From positions 3,038,001 to 3,102,000 of the forward strand of contig JAKSGN010000035.1 of assembly GCA_024180945.1 (NCBI GenBank): 64,000 bases of DNA, read 5' to 3'. This DNA is from Macrophomina tecta. Its lineage: Eukaryota > Ascomycota > Dothideomycetes > Botryosphaeriales > Botryosphaeriaceae. Below the pieces are notes generated by a model. It worked only from the letters and a program-made list of their open reading frames with translations, was not told the origin of the DNA and made no database searches. Each line of letters starts with the position of its first letter. The first letter of the stretch is position 1. The position numbers and the translations under genes are program-made. Positions 11,174 to 21,194 of the stretch are shown here, piece by piece.

Positions 11174-12483
11174 ATGGTGGCTCTCGGCCAGACCATTACC
11201 GTCGTCAACAAGTCGGGCAAGGTCGTCAGCACCGTACGGCTCCACCCCCGCATGCCTGTGAGATCGCTCGCTAATGCGCCGCCCAGAGCAAGCATCTGGT
11301 CAACGTCTTCAAAGAGGCCAAGTCCGCCTACAGCCAGCGCAAGGCCGAGATCCAAGCCGTGCGCGATGCCGAGATAGAGCAGAGGCGCATCCAGCTCGCC
11401 CTGGAGAACTACCACATTGACGACGACGGCAAGTCTCGCGCGTCGTCGCGCCGCTCCAAGAAGTCGAGCCGGTCCAAGGCGCACCGGGATGGCAAGCCGC
11501 TGCTCGAGCGAGGTTACACCGACAGCTTCTATGCCAACGACCGCCCCAGCAAGGCCCCTTCCTCGCCGCTCAAGAACGAGTACAGCCCGGACGAGGTCCG
11601 TCGCGACCAGCTCACGCGGAGATATACCGATGGCCCCCTCGCCCTGTTTTCGTCCAAATCCAGCAAGCGGTCCAAGTCGGATGCCGATATTGACATGGAC
11701 CTAGCCTACGGAGACCTGCCTCCTCCGCTGCCCGACCACCGTGGGGAGAACGAAGTCGAGCTGCGCAACAAGATGAATGGCCTTACTCGCATGCTGGACG
11801 AAGCCAACTGCTTGCAGTACTCGGTCGTGACCATGATCGACAGCCTGCAGAAGAACCCGGACGCGCTTGCCGCCGTGGCTCTGACGCTTGCTGAGATCAG
11901 CAACATCGTTGCCAAACTCGGCCCCGGTGCTCTGGGAGCCCTCAAGGCCACATTCCCCGCCGCTGTGGCGCTGCTGGCCAGCCCGCAGTTCATGATCGCT
12001 GCCGGCGTCGGCATCGGAGTCACCATCGTCGCCCTTGGTGGCTACAAGATCATCAAGAGGATCCAATCAAACAACGAGGACAACGCCATGCTTGAGGCTG
12101 GCGGCCCTGTGCGGGCTATTGATGGTCCTGAAGAGCCGCTGATGTTGGACGAGCTTCAGCCTCCTGAGCTCAGCCGTATTGAAAGATGGCGCCGTGGCAT
12201 CGCGGATGCCGCTGCCGAGAGCATCGGCACGAGTGTTGATGGCGAGTTCGTTACCCCTGGTGCTGCCGACCGTTACATCAAGGAAGGAGTCCTCAAGGAA
12301 GATGACTTGAAGTCTAGACGCTCTGCCAGAAGCAAGGCGGCTAAGTCGACGCACAGCTCAAAGACGCACAAGACGCACAAGACGCACAAATCTTCCTCCT
12401 CATCATCCAAGACCGAAAAGGAGAAGGTCAAGCGCAAGGAGCCCTCGGGCCTGCGTATGCTCTTCAAGTCGGCCACTGCGTAA
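11174..12483 (+). CDS. Conserved fungal protein with a central hydrophobic hairpin, function unknown (418 aa)
   Basis: Two exons, 11174-11233 and 11287-12483, with a 53-base GT-AG intron after codon 20. The short first exon encodes MVALGQTITVVNKSGKVVST and joins in phase to SKHLVNVFKEAKSAYSQRKA, a pattern I know from uncharacterised filamentous-fungal proteins. Order: conserved N-terminal segment and charged helix (residues 1-60), Ser/Arg/Lys-rich disordered region (65-150), conserved helical region (175-235, including LTRMLDEANCLQYSVVTMID), then a hydrophobic region at about 237-275 rich in Ala/Gly (MIAAGVGIGVTIVALGGYK) that could be a membrane hairpin. An acidic segment follows, then a Lys/His/Ser tail with tandem THK repeats (about 375-390). 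There is no signal peptide and no catalytic motif. It may be a membrane-associated scaffold, but that is inference only. Confidence 0.85.
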
Positions 12484-13159
12484 TACGTTTCCCCCCCCTT
12501 TCCTGCTCTGTTCTATTTGGCGGTATTTGAGCGTTGTTGCATGCATTTTTCCAGGTGCTCTAGACATCCCTGCATCGACTGCATCATGGCTTAGCCCATG
12601 AATATTTTCGCACCTTTACTTTTACGTTATTGGGATACCTCTCAGTGCTCTCATCACGATCGCTGATACGACAACATCATACGTCTGGAAGCAATAGATT
12701 TGGCTCGGCGTTTAGGAACCAGTGTAGCATCTTGGCTGGCTCTGTTGGATGCATTCTGCCTGGAGTAGGAGTACATAGGATAGCGAGCTGAACATGAATA
12801 ACAATCTACTGCAACTGCAAGTTTTCAGGAGAGCATTATCTCGCAGTGAAGGCCGCAACGATACTTCCGAGCTGACCCTTTTGCCCTTGGCGTTGCGGAG
12901 GATTGCGGAATGACCGAAGTCACGTGTCGGGCCGGGAAGAGCTCCAACTTTTTCGAGCGGGCGACTGCATCATCACCAATCTTGCCATCCAGTTCCCGAC
13001 ATCGCGACGCTCCACCAACACTGCTCTCCACGCCTGCGCCGCACACTTTTTCGTGCGACTGATCCTTCCCATCGTTGCTCACCTTCTCCCCCTCTCCGGC
13101 CATACTCAATCGCAGCTTTCGCGGCTTCGCGATCCTTCTGATCACCGACTTCTACCGCA
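12484..13159. other. Intergenic: 3' flank of the 11174 gene and TIM17 promoter
   Basis: Pyrimidine-rich stretches occur just after the upstream stop (12489-12505) and before TIM17. No coding feature is supported. Confidence 0.45.
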
Positions 13160-13870
13160 ATGGACCACTCGAGAGATCCTTGCCCCTGGGTTGCGCTGTC
13201 CGACTTTGGCGGCGCATTTTGTATGGGAGTATGTTGCATCTGGGCGCTCAGTTTACCATGGCAGGATCGAGCAAGATGCGAACAGTGCTAACAAGACTTC
13301 AACAGGCGATAGGTGGCGCAGGTACGATTCGAGATCCCTCCACTCCGCTCAAACCAAATCCCGGCTTTCGACACGTAGCAAGGTAACCTCGTTCCACAAT
13401 CAGATCGCTGACGGGGCCACTGCAGTATGGCACGGTGTGAAGGGTTTCCGTAATTCGCCCTACGGCGAGCGCAGGATCGGCGGTACGTAAACGCACAATT
13501 TTACAGTTGCCAGCGGCACACAGATTGGGATGCTTACGCTCGGCTTCCTCCAGCCATCACCGCCATCAAGGCACGCGCCCCTATCCTCGGCGGCAACTTC
13601 GGCGTGTGGGGTGGCTTGTTCTCGACGTTCGACTGCGCGGTCAAGGGCATCCGTAAGAAGGAGGACCCCTGGAACGCCATCATCGCCGGTTTCTTCACTG
13701 GCGGCTCTCTGGCGGTCCGTGGAGGTGCCAAGGCTGTCCGTAACGGCGCCATCGGCTGCGCCATCCTGCTGGCCGTCATTGAGGGAGTCGGCATCGGTTT
13801 CCAGCGCATGATGGCTGAGAACACTCGTTTGGACGTTCCGCCACCACCGAAGCAGCAACAGCTCGCGTAG
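13160..13870 (+). CDS. TIM17: TIM17, channel subunit of the mitochondrial TIM23 translocase
   Basis: Four exons: 13160-13228, 13306-13321, 13426-13482 and 13554-13870 (69, 16, 57 and 317 bases), giving 152 aa. The assembled protein reads as canonical Tim17: [20 protein letters not shown], then [20 protein letters not shown], then [20 protein letters not shown] and [20 protein letters not shown]. Four membrane helices with GxxxG packing motifs are present. The two conserved cysteines of the intermembrane-space disulfide are visible (CPW at residue 8 and FDC near residue 75). Tim17 works with Tim23 in the inner membrane to import presequence proteins. Exon 2 is only 16 bases; its borders are fixed by phase and by strict conservation of AIGGA across both junctions. 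A CTAAC branch site lies 19 bases before its acceptor. Confidence 0.96.
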
Positions 13871-14785
13871 GATGCGATACTCCTCGAGATGGGTTTGACG
13901 TCGGCGTAAATGGGGTGGGACGGCGAGAGGAGGAGGACGATGATGACTGAGCAGCGACATCAAACAGACAAACGAACGGTGAGGCGACACCAACGGAGAC
14001 GATGCTGGCTGGCTGGCTGTGTGGCTGGTATGGCAGCAGGGCCCCACGGATCCGTACGGGCTTGCATATTGCACTGCTGCATGCGAGATTCAAGATGGTA
14101 TGAGATGAGCGCACGAGGGGGTTGCATTTGCATGAAGGAAACGTGGTCATGGCCGCTGTCAACCCCGGGTCATCGGAACAACGCAACCACTCCACCTCTT
14201 CCTAGACGAAAATTGTGGAGTAGCGTTGTCCTGGCCCGGCATGTCGGCGGTACACATGATCCTCTCGTACTCTTGGCTCATCCTCGGTATCCCCCGCGGC
14301 GGCTATTTCGAAAAATGACGGTTCGGCGCGGTTCCGGCGGCTCAAGCCTGTACACCAAAAAAAACACCCCTGACGACACTATCACCCCGGAACGATCGGC
14401 GTTGACGTGTCAACGATGCTTGCACCATTTTCTACAGCACGCGTTTTTTTTCTGACATTCAGACCATCGGCGACTACGACACTATCTCCACTTCTGTTTC
14501 GAAACAACACACGAAAAAGGCGCATTCAGAGAGCAGCCGTCATTGGTTTTCACTGGAGCTTTTCATCAGGGCTTCATGTAGCGTCACATAGAGGCATGCG
14601 CATGGGGAATTTCCTTTCCTCTAGCGGGGTACATTCGGCGTTGTGTTTTCATTCATTTTCTGCGTAGGCGAATGCGCTCTGTATAATATGACCAACCAGC
14701 TTCTTCCCCACGAGTCCTAACAAGGAAGGCATGTTCCGCGGTGATTGATTGGGAGATGTCCACATATGGGTTCTGAGGTGTGGGC

Positions 14786-14787
<2 letters not shown>

Positions 14788-14820
<33 letters not shown>
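14788..14820. repeat. (GA)n microsatellite
   Basis: An uninterrupted GA dinucleotide run of 33 bases. Confidence 0.97.
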
Positions 14821-14822
<2 letters not shown>

Positions 14823-17320
14823 GTGCGAACTGAGTGCTACGTACCGGCCATCTCACCGATGATGACCGACCGTGGTCGAGATAAGAGCGACTCTGCGCCT
14901 GTAAAGGGCCTTCCGGGGGGCCAATTGCTGTAGCGCAAACTTTACGCAGCCTTCAGTCGGCGGATGGCCGTACTGCGAGGATTGCCTATACTGACTCACA
15001 GGGGCCTACGTATCGCGGCCCACCTGCAGCGGAGCAAAGAAACGTTGGGCCCAACTTGGCATACATACCGCATCCGTGAATCAGGTACGGACATGGTAAA
15101 CGATGCAGGGCGTGCGTTATCTCGCAGCGGAGAAGCGACCATCCTTGTCAAAGGCTTCTGGTCTGACCACTCAGAGAGCCGTCCAGCCTGCACTAGGTTT
15201 TCTCATAGTCCATCCAATGACCGGATGTTGCCCATACAATTCACGGGTTGCCCACTTTGCTACTGGAGACTCGCGCCAGTTACGGCACTTTTACTACAAA
15301 TCTGTCCGCTCCACTGTACTGCACCGAAGTCCTCGCCCTGCATTCTCGTCACTCACCCCCCACATTTGGGGGAGAGGGGAGAGAGAGATGAAAGCTGCTC
15401 ATAGGTGGCCCCGCGATCTCGGCAATTGACGGCGTGTTTTTGAGGCGTTTTGTTGTCCACGGCGGCTAACTTCCGATGGTATGGGGGCCAAGGAGGCACT
15501 CGTCCGTAGAGAACGTTTGTAGGTGGGTGTGGTGAGCGGATTCAGATGCACGGATGTCGCGCGGTATGCGGGGTTTGGCTTGGGTGGCGAGGACTGCACG
15601 CGTGTATATGGCGGCTACGGTGAAAAGGTGATGCAGGTGCAACATCTTCGAGCTCGGGTACGTGTCGCTTTCCCTACTCGCTGGTATCTGTGAGCTGGTC
15701 GGAATGCCAATCATCGCGTTTCTTCCACGTTGAGATAACCCGCACGAACGGCGAGATCATCGAGGACAGGTCATCGGTCCCACGTCGTGAGCCGGGGAGT
15801 GAAAGGTTCGAAGCGCTCAGGCTCACAGCCCCAAACAGCCGAGACGGCCAGTTTTTGTTTGCTTCTTCCAAACGAGTCAAAGCAATGGCGCGGGACACGG
15901 CGTGGGATGGAGCGGCGGGAGAGGCAGCCGCGCAGGGCGAGGACCGCCCCCGGGCTTCGGCTCTGCCCATTACCTGATCGGCTCTCTGTCACTTGCGCGC
16001 CGGCCTGGTGCGGAGGCGGCCCGCAGATTCCCGCCTTCCCGCTCCGCGCTGCATCCCTCAGCCCGCATCTACCCGCAGCCGTCTTCCTGGCCCAGCGCAT
16101 CCGAGTCTTGCGCACCGACTCGCGCGAGCTGGCATTGCGAAAGCATGGAGCGTTTGTGCGGGGCGGAGCTGACCGTCACATCCGAGCTATCGGTCCCGCC
16201 TCGAATGGTTCTGATGGCCGCAGGATGGATGACTGCGCTGCTGTCACATACCGTTAGCACCGAGCAAGTGCACAGGGCGAGTGCTTTTCCCGGCCGGCCG
16301 GACGAGTCCGTGGCCGCCGCCGGCAGAAGCGGCTTCGCGCAGAGATATGTATGTATGGTACCGGGTGCCGACCGGCTCTTCCCATGGCAATGGCAGCTGG
16401 TGCCCTCCCGACCACCCAATGTCCCTTTTGCGCCATGCAGCAGCGTCGACAGGAACGGCTGCACGATGCGCGCCAGCAGCGCCCAGAGGGGCAACCTGAA
16501 CGCCGGGGGTTCCTCAGCGAAGTCTGCTTCGAGCCCGTTCTGATGCGCCTGCAGCTGGGGGCATGCCCAACCACTGCAGGCTGGTTTTCCTGTTGCGGGC
16601 GTGTCCACACGAACCAATACCGCTCCTCCGATCCTCGCGGCGAGCCCTTCAACGGAATCCTGCGCATTGCCACCCGAACAGCCCAGAACATGCCCGCCCA
16701 TCCCAGCAGTTGGGCTGCAGTAGCATGATCTGGCAATCATCATGGCCTCGCCGGAGATGCAGTAGTGCCGCATGGTGGTTCAGCGCCGACGCGTGAGCCC
16801 GAAGGAGAAAGAAAAGTCCCGAATATTTCACCACTGCATCCCGGAAAGGAAACGGAAAGGACAAATTCTTCTGCAACAATTGTTTCCTGCAATTATTTTT
16901 TTTTAATCCCGGGGATTGGCAAGGCTTACATGCGGGCAGACATGGCAGCCCAGCGCTGCTGCAAGCCACGAGACATGTCACAACCTTATTGACGGATCGT
17001 TGCGATATGGAGGCTCGGGCAGCAAAGGCGGCCTGAGGGTTCACGGACGACTTTGGCATGGGCGGAGGGCGTGTGCGACAGGCCAAGATGTAAAGTATGC
17101 TTCATTTATGTCATGGTATCTTCATGTAGAAAGAGAGAAAAGAGGGTATATCGTAAGTGGAAGGGAGCAGAAAAGTAAAAGCGAAAATAAATCGCGAGGC
17201 AGCGAAGGTGCTCATGTACAGACCGTGACAGAATAAGTGTGTGCAACCAACTCGAGACGGCTTGTTTGAACAAGCTCGGTTCAATATCTGGCGGGGCAGC
17301 AGCGAAGCGGGAGCTGTAGG

Positions 17321-17367
17321 AAAAAGCAAAAAAAGAAAAAGAAAAAGAAAAAGAAAAAAAAAGAAAC
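17321..17367. repeat. A-rich (AAAAAG)n tract
   Basis: Imperfect tandem A(4-8)G units just downstream of the BTB gene's 3' end. Confidence 0.9.
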
Positions 17368-17445
17368 AGGAAACCGGCCAGATACGCCGGACAAGTATCC
17401 AACCATTTCCCCTTAGCCCAAAAATGCCAGCGTAGTCCGCCAGGT

Positions 17446-20400
17446 CTACAGATTCCCTATCACGACCATGAACCGCAACAGGCCATCTCCCTTCTTACTT
17501 CTTCCCAGGTCCTTCCACGCACCACTGCCGCTGCCCCTCGCGTCCCCCCCACTCATGTCTCCAAACGCCTGCGTAGGCTGTTCTGTACCGGCGCCCTCCA
17601 TTCCACCAGCCTCAGCATCCTCAGCAGCTGCGGCCAGCCCGCTGCTTGACGGAACGGCAGAACTGGTGGTGGACCCAGTTGCGACGGTATCGTCCAACAT
17701 CAATGTGCTGCTCTTCCAACCCCAGCTCTGGCTGAAATTGAAGCGATCGGGCGCACTCTCATAGACGCTCAGCAGCCTGCCTCCTTTGCTGGGGCTGTAG
17801 ATTTTGAAGTAAGTCTTGATGGTCGGCCTACCGTCGATATAGGGCGGGATGGTGACGTTCCCATCAGCGCTGGGGGCCGGTCGTTCGTGACCATGCTTGG
17901 AGGACGAAGGGGATCGGCGGATGGAGTAGGGGTTTCCGGGCAGCCGGTGGCGGACATATTGTAAGTGGGTCAGGCTGGCCGTGTCAGAGTCCTCGTCAGA
18001 ATCGTCGTTGAAGCCGGAGGTGGGCCAGGGCGGTCGCATCCATTCAGGCATACTGGCCGGCGGGGAGTCGGATTGTTGGCCGCGACGCGATGGGCGCTCA
18101 CCCGTGCGAGATGCACCGGAGGATGCTGGAGTGAGTATGGGCTCGCCGTCGCCACCGCTGCCGGATGTGTTGTCGTCTTCAGGCCCGATTCCCATCATGG
18201 CGGTTGCAAGTTGCTCGGCTTGACGGCTCCGACGTTGACTGCGCTCTGAACCGGCGCCGCCAAGGATGCGGCGCTCAAGCTCGCCAATTCGGGCGGAAGC
18301 GGAAGCCATGACTTCGCCAGTGTTGGCGCTATCCTCGGCCGAATATTCCTTCGCGCGGTGCAAGTAGACACCGAGCTGTGGGTTCTTGGCTGAGCGGACC
18401 TTCTGAATGTAAATATTCCAGAGCGAACCAGCGTAGAAGACGGTCCGCGAGTACACTCGCTTCTTCTCCTTGAGCAGGCGAGGGTTCGGAAACTCAGCGG
18501 CAAAGCGGAAAGGAGGAAAGTGAGTGTAGGAGATGCCTTTGGGTCTGGATGTGGGTACGCCGCCCGAGGAACCCGGCCGGAAGGGTGTTGGGGTGCGGTT
18601 TGCATCTGGCATTACCGAGAAGTCTGTTGCCCACTGGACATCCTCTGGTTGCAGTGTGGCCGAGAGCCGCGATGCGTGGCGCGGAGAAGTGCTCGTCGTC
18701 GTCACAACGGGCTCAGCTGCACCGCCCATGACAATGTTGCAGTCTGCCGAAGGAATCCAGAATTTCCTAGGCCTACCGTTGGCATCCCAGCTCCCAGAGT
18801 CCATCTCGCCATGTTCTGCTCCATGGATCGACGACTCGCCTGCCGCCTGCTTCCCTTTGGCAGAGCTAGCGTTCGACGTGACGGTAGAGCATCTAGCGGA
18901 TTGCGTGTCCGTCTGATCGTCCTCTACCAGCTTGCTGAGCCCGAGTTCCATGTCTTGCGGGTTCGCCGATAAGACTTGCTGCCGAAGCTCCATCTGCATC
19001 CACAGCGCATTTGTGATGGCCTTCTCCGAGACTATCGGAAGACCAAAGACATCACGTGCCGTCCGGATGAACTGCAATTGCTCAAAGTCTAGATGGATGT
19101 AGTGGATTCCTTCCTCGAGAAGCACCAACAGGGGTTCGATCTCGTGGTGCGTGTACAGGGCAATCCACCTTTGTTGGTCGTCCAAAGGTTGTTCTTGGCG
19201 GGAAAGGCCGATAGTGATGGCGTTCTGGCGGTAGACGCTGTCGAACCTGACAGCCATCAAGCCCAGCATGTCCGGTGCTTTGGTGTCGCGAGTCTTGCCC
19301 GGTTTGGAGAGGCCTAGCTGGACGGCCGTTTTCTTGAGTCTGCGGTCCAGCAGACGCTTTGCCAAGACCCATCTCTCCCACTCTCCGTGGATGTAGAAGC
19401 CATCCCCACCGACGATCTCCCGGACGATCTCGCCGGGGATCTCGTCCCAGTTCCTGATCTTCATTTCGCAGCCGTCTCTGCACAACATTGCTTTGGCGGA
19501 CGCAAGCAGCCTCTCTCCGGACCTGCCGTAGTACTGCAGGGTGACAAGTCTGATGAGGGGGCCGAGGTTGTCAGGATGCATCCGGCGCAGGATGGCATCG
19601 ATGCTCGAGTCGACCAGGTCTTGCATTTCGAGCCAGGATGCAGTGGCGAACAGGCCGAGGCATTCGGCGTCCTCGTCCTCGGAGATATCGCAGCCGTACA
19701 GGCGCTTGAGGGTCAACTCGAACGCAGCTTCGGTGATGCACGAGTCCAGTTCTTCGGGATGGAGGGTGACTTCTTCTGCACGACTTTCGCGCCACGGGCC
19801 GGAGAGCATGGAGCTGAAGAAGGGGGCCTGGTCGAGGACGAGGCGATGCAGCCTGTACCTCTTGCCGAAAGCAACAATGGTGATGTCCGAGTGGCGACCA
19901 TCGAGCAGACCTCTGGTGTAGAGGTGATGGGGCAGAGAGCCGGGCACCATAGCGGCGGTGGCTAGACGACGGTCAGCATGACATCGCGAGGGGGGCAGGA
20001 GGGAAGGAGGGAAAGCACAGTTTGATTGGATGCGGCTGTAGGGAGCAGGTCTCGTCGACGCCGGCGAAGTGCCGGCGAACAAGCGGCTGAGAGCGGTCCG
20101 GGTCTGATACTCGGCGCGTTCGTTGGATCTCCGAGAGCTGACGGGAGTGGTAGGATCATCAGCATCCTTTTCCGCCCTGGCTATCGGGGCGCGAGAGGCG
20201 CCGGGCAGCTCAAGGCCAAAGCGGGCAGTGGGGCGGACAGAGGCGGCGGCGACGGAGCGAGGCGACAGGACAGGACGGGAGGAATTGGAGGGGGGCGAGG
20301 ACGGCGGCGGGCCAGATGAGAAGAGGGAGCTCCGAGAGGGAGAAGAATACAGCTGGGTAGGAATGGCGCTCTGCAAGCGCAGGCCGTCAGTTGCGGGCGA

Positions 20401-20511
20401 GGCCGAGGCCGCGGCAGCATCTGCGGCCGGTGGCTGCCAGTTGCTTGGGTCGAGGCTCAGATGGGAAACCAAGTGATAGAAGTCGGGCGGGTTGTTACCG
20501 TCTCCATCCAT
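17446..20511 (-). CDS. Large BTB/POZ-domain protein (1021 aa)
   Basis: One long open frame from ATG at 20511. Residues 1-175 are low-complexity Ser/Pro/Ala. A BTB/POZ fold starts at about 190: YTRGLLDGRHSDITIVAFGK, then YRLHRLVLDQAPFFSSMLSG, with the characteristic D-x-x-F/I and H-x-x-L/V-L motifs. A BACK-like helical segment follows (LFATASWLEMQDLVDSSIDA). Further conserved blocks occur around 350-480 and 620-690 (FPPFRFAAEFPNPRLLKEKK, RTVFYAGSLWNIYIQKV), then acidic Ser-rich linkers and a conserved C-terminal block (TIKTYFKIYSP, FNFSQSWGWKSSTLML). The overall layout resembles fungal germ-cell-less-like BTB proteins, which can act as substrate adaptors for Cul3 ligases. That role is inferred from the family, not shown here. 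The start fits MDGDGNNPPDFYHLVSHLSL. A short intron in the disordered region near residue 170 is possible but not needed, since the frame is open throughout. Confidence 0.85.
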   Translation of the reverse strand: MDGDGNNPPDFYHLVSHLSLDPSNWQPPAADAAAASASPATDGLRLQSAIPTQLYSSPSRSSLFSSGPPPSSPPSNSSRPVLSPRSVAAASVRPTARFGLELPGASRAPIARAEKDADDPTTPVSSRRSNERAEYQTRTALSRLFAGTSPASTRPAPYSRIQSNCAFPPSLLPPSRCHADRRLATAAMVPGSLPHHLYTRGLLDGRHSDITIVAFGKRYRLHRLVLDQAPFFSSMLSGPWRESRAEEVTLHPEELDSCITEAAFELTLKRLYGCDISEDEDAECLGLFATASWLEMQDLVDSSIDAILRRMHPDNLGPLIRLVTLQYYGRSGERLLASAKAMLCRDGCEMKIRNWDEIPGEIVREIVGGDGFYIHGEWERWVLAKRLLDRRLKKTAVQLGLSKPGKTRDTKAPDMLGLMAVRFDSVYRQNAITIGLSRQEQPLDDQQRWIALYTHHEIEPLLVLLEEGIHYIHLDFEQLQFIRTARDVFGLPIVSEKAITNALWMQMELRQQVLSANPQDMELGLSKLVEDDQTDTQSARCSTVTSNASSAKGKQAAGESSIHGAEHGEMDSGSWDANGRPRKFWIPSADCNIVMGGAAEPVVTTTSTSPRHASRLSATLQPEDVQWATDFSVMPDANRTPTPFRPGSSGGVPTSRPKGISYTHFPPFRFAAEFPNPRLLKEKKRVYSRTVFYAGSLWNIYIQKVRSAKNPQLGVYLHRAKEYSAEDSANTGEVMASASARIGELERRILGGAGSERSQRRSRQAEQLATAMMGIGPEDDNTSGSGGDGEPILTPASSGASRTGERPSRRGQQSDSPPASMPEWMRPPWPTSGFNDDSDEDSDTASLTHLQYVRHRLPGNPYSIRRSPSSSKHGHERPAPSADGNVTIPPYIDGRPTIKTYFKIYSPSKGGRLLSVYESAPDRFNFSQSWGWKSSTLMLDDTVATGSTTSSAVPSSSGLAAAAEDAEAGGMEGAGTEQPTQAFGDMSGGDARGSGSGAWKDLGRSKKGDGLLRFMVVIGNL

Positions 20512-21194
20512 GTCCGGGCGAAGAGCTGCGGTTCGGGTGGTGGGCGGGCGGGTATCATGCGGCGGGCGTCGCGGGCACGCGTGGAGCAGAGACGGCGGTT
20601 GCAGGCAGGGCTGAAGGCGGCGGGCGAAGACGGAGGACGCACCAGCTCGCTTCGCCCGCGCGGATCTCCAGAGCTACGCTGACGTTGGGGGCTCGTGACA
20701 AGCGCCCCGCCGCCAAACATAGACGCATTGTCGTGGCTGCAGCGCGCGGCGGGCGGGCGGGCGGGCGGGCGACGGCGCTGGGCACGCGGCGGGCGTCCCG
20801 TCCTTCGTGCCTCGCCAGCCGCTGCACCGCCGCAGGTCACAAGAGACATACCGCCGTTGCATCGTGGCAAAAGCAAGCGGCGTCAGATGCCTGCCGCGGC
20901 CGCGGATCGGGCAGCGCGCAATCCGAGGCCGCCCCACGTGCCCGCCGGCTGTCTCGCTGCAATATATCGCAGCAGCGGGAGGTCAGGCGCAGTACTCCGT
21001 ACAGTGCTGCGAATGTATGTACCGTTCCCCTGCCGTGCAGGCTCGTGGGCGCCCTCGTGGCGTCGACGATTTGCAATGCCGCCGCCCGATTGGCTGCCGC
21101 TCCGCGCACGGCCTCCGATCGCCTCGAACCACCGCAGCTCCAATGCATCTTTTCCTCCGCCGCAACACCACCTCCCCGACGTCGCCTGCCCGTC
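20512..21194. promoter_or_regulatory. Divergent promoter of the BTB gene and COX15
   Basis: 683 bases separate the two starts, so both promoters must lie here. It is very GC-rich, with a run of GGGC units at about 20748-20772 that could form a G-quadruplex. No specific transcription-factor site is claimed. Confidence 0.55.
20748..20772 (+). repeat. (GGGC)n G-rich tract
   Basis: At least five consecutive GGGC/GGCG units in the middle of the BTB-COX15 divergent promoter. Confidence 0.85.

Larger units (their letters stand above)
13871..17445. other. 3.6-kb intergenic region with simple repeats, no gene seen
   Basis: It holds the 3' flank of TIM17 and, at its right end, the 3' flank of the minus-strand BTB gene. 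Open stretches near 14.0, 15.0 and 15.7-16.8 kb lack motifs, phased introns or start context I would trust. Two simple repeats are listed separately. A noncoding transcript cannot be excluded. Confidence 0.45.

Noticed and set aside
15690..16773. Overlapping open frames of 150-234 codons on both strands
   Set aside because: No domain, no phased splice sites, and composition consistent with GC-rich noncoding DNA.
20003..20060. A 56-base GT-AG intron in the BTB gene near residue 170
   Set aside because: Its length would break the frame, and the long frame is open without it.
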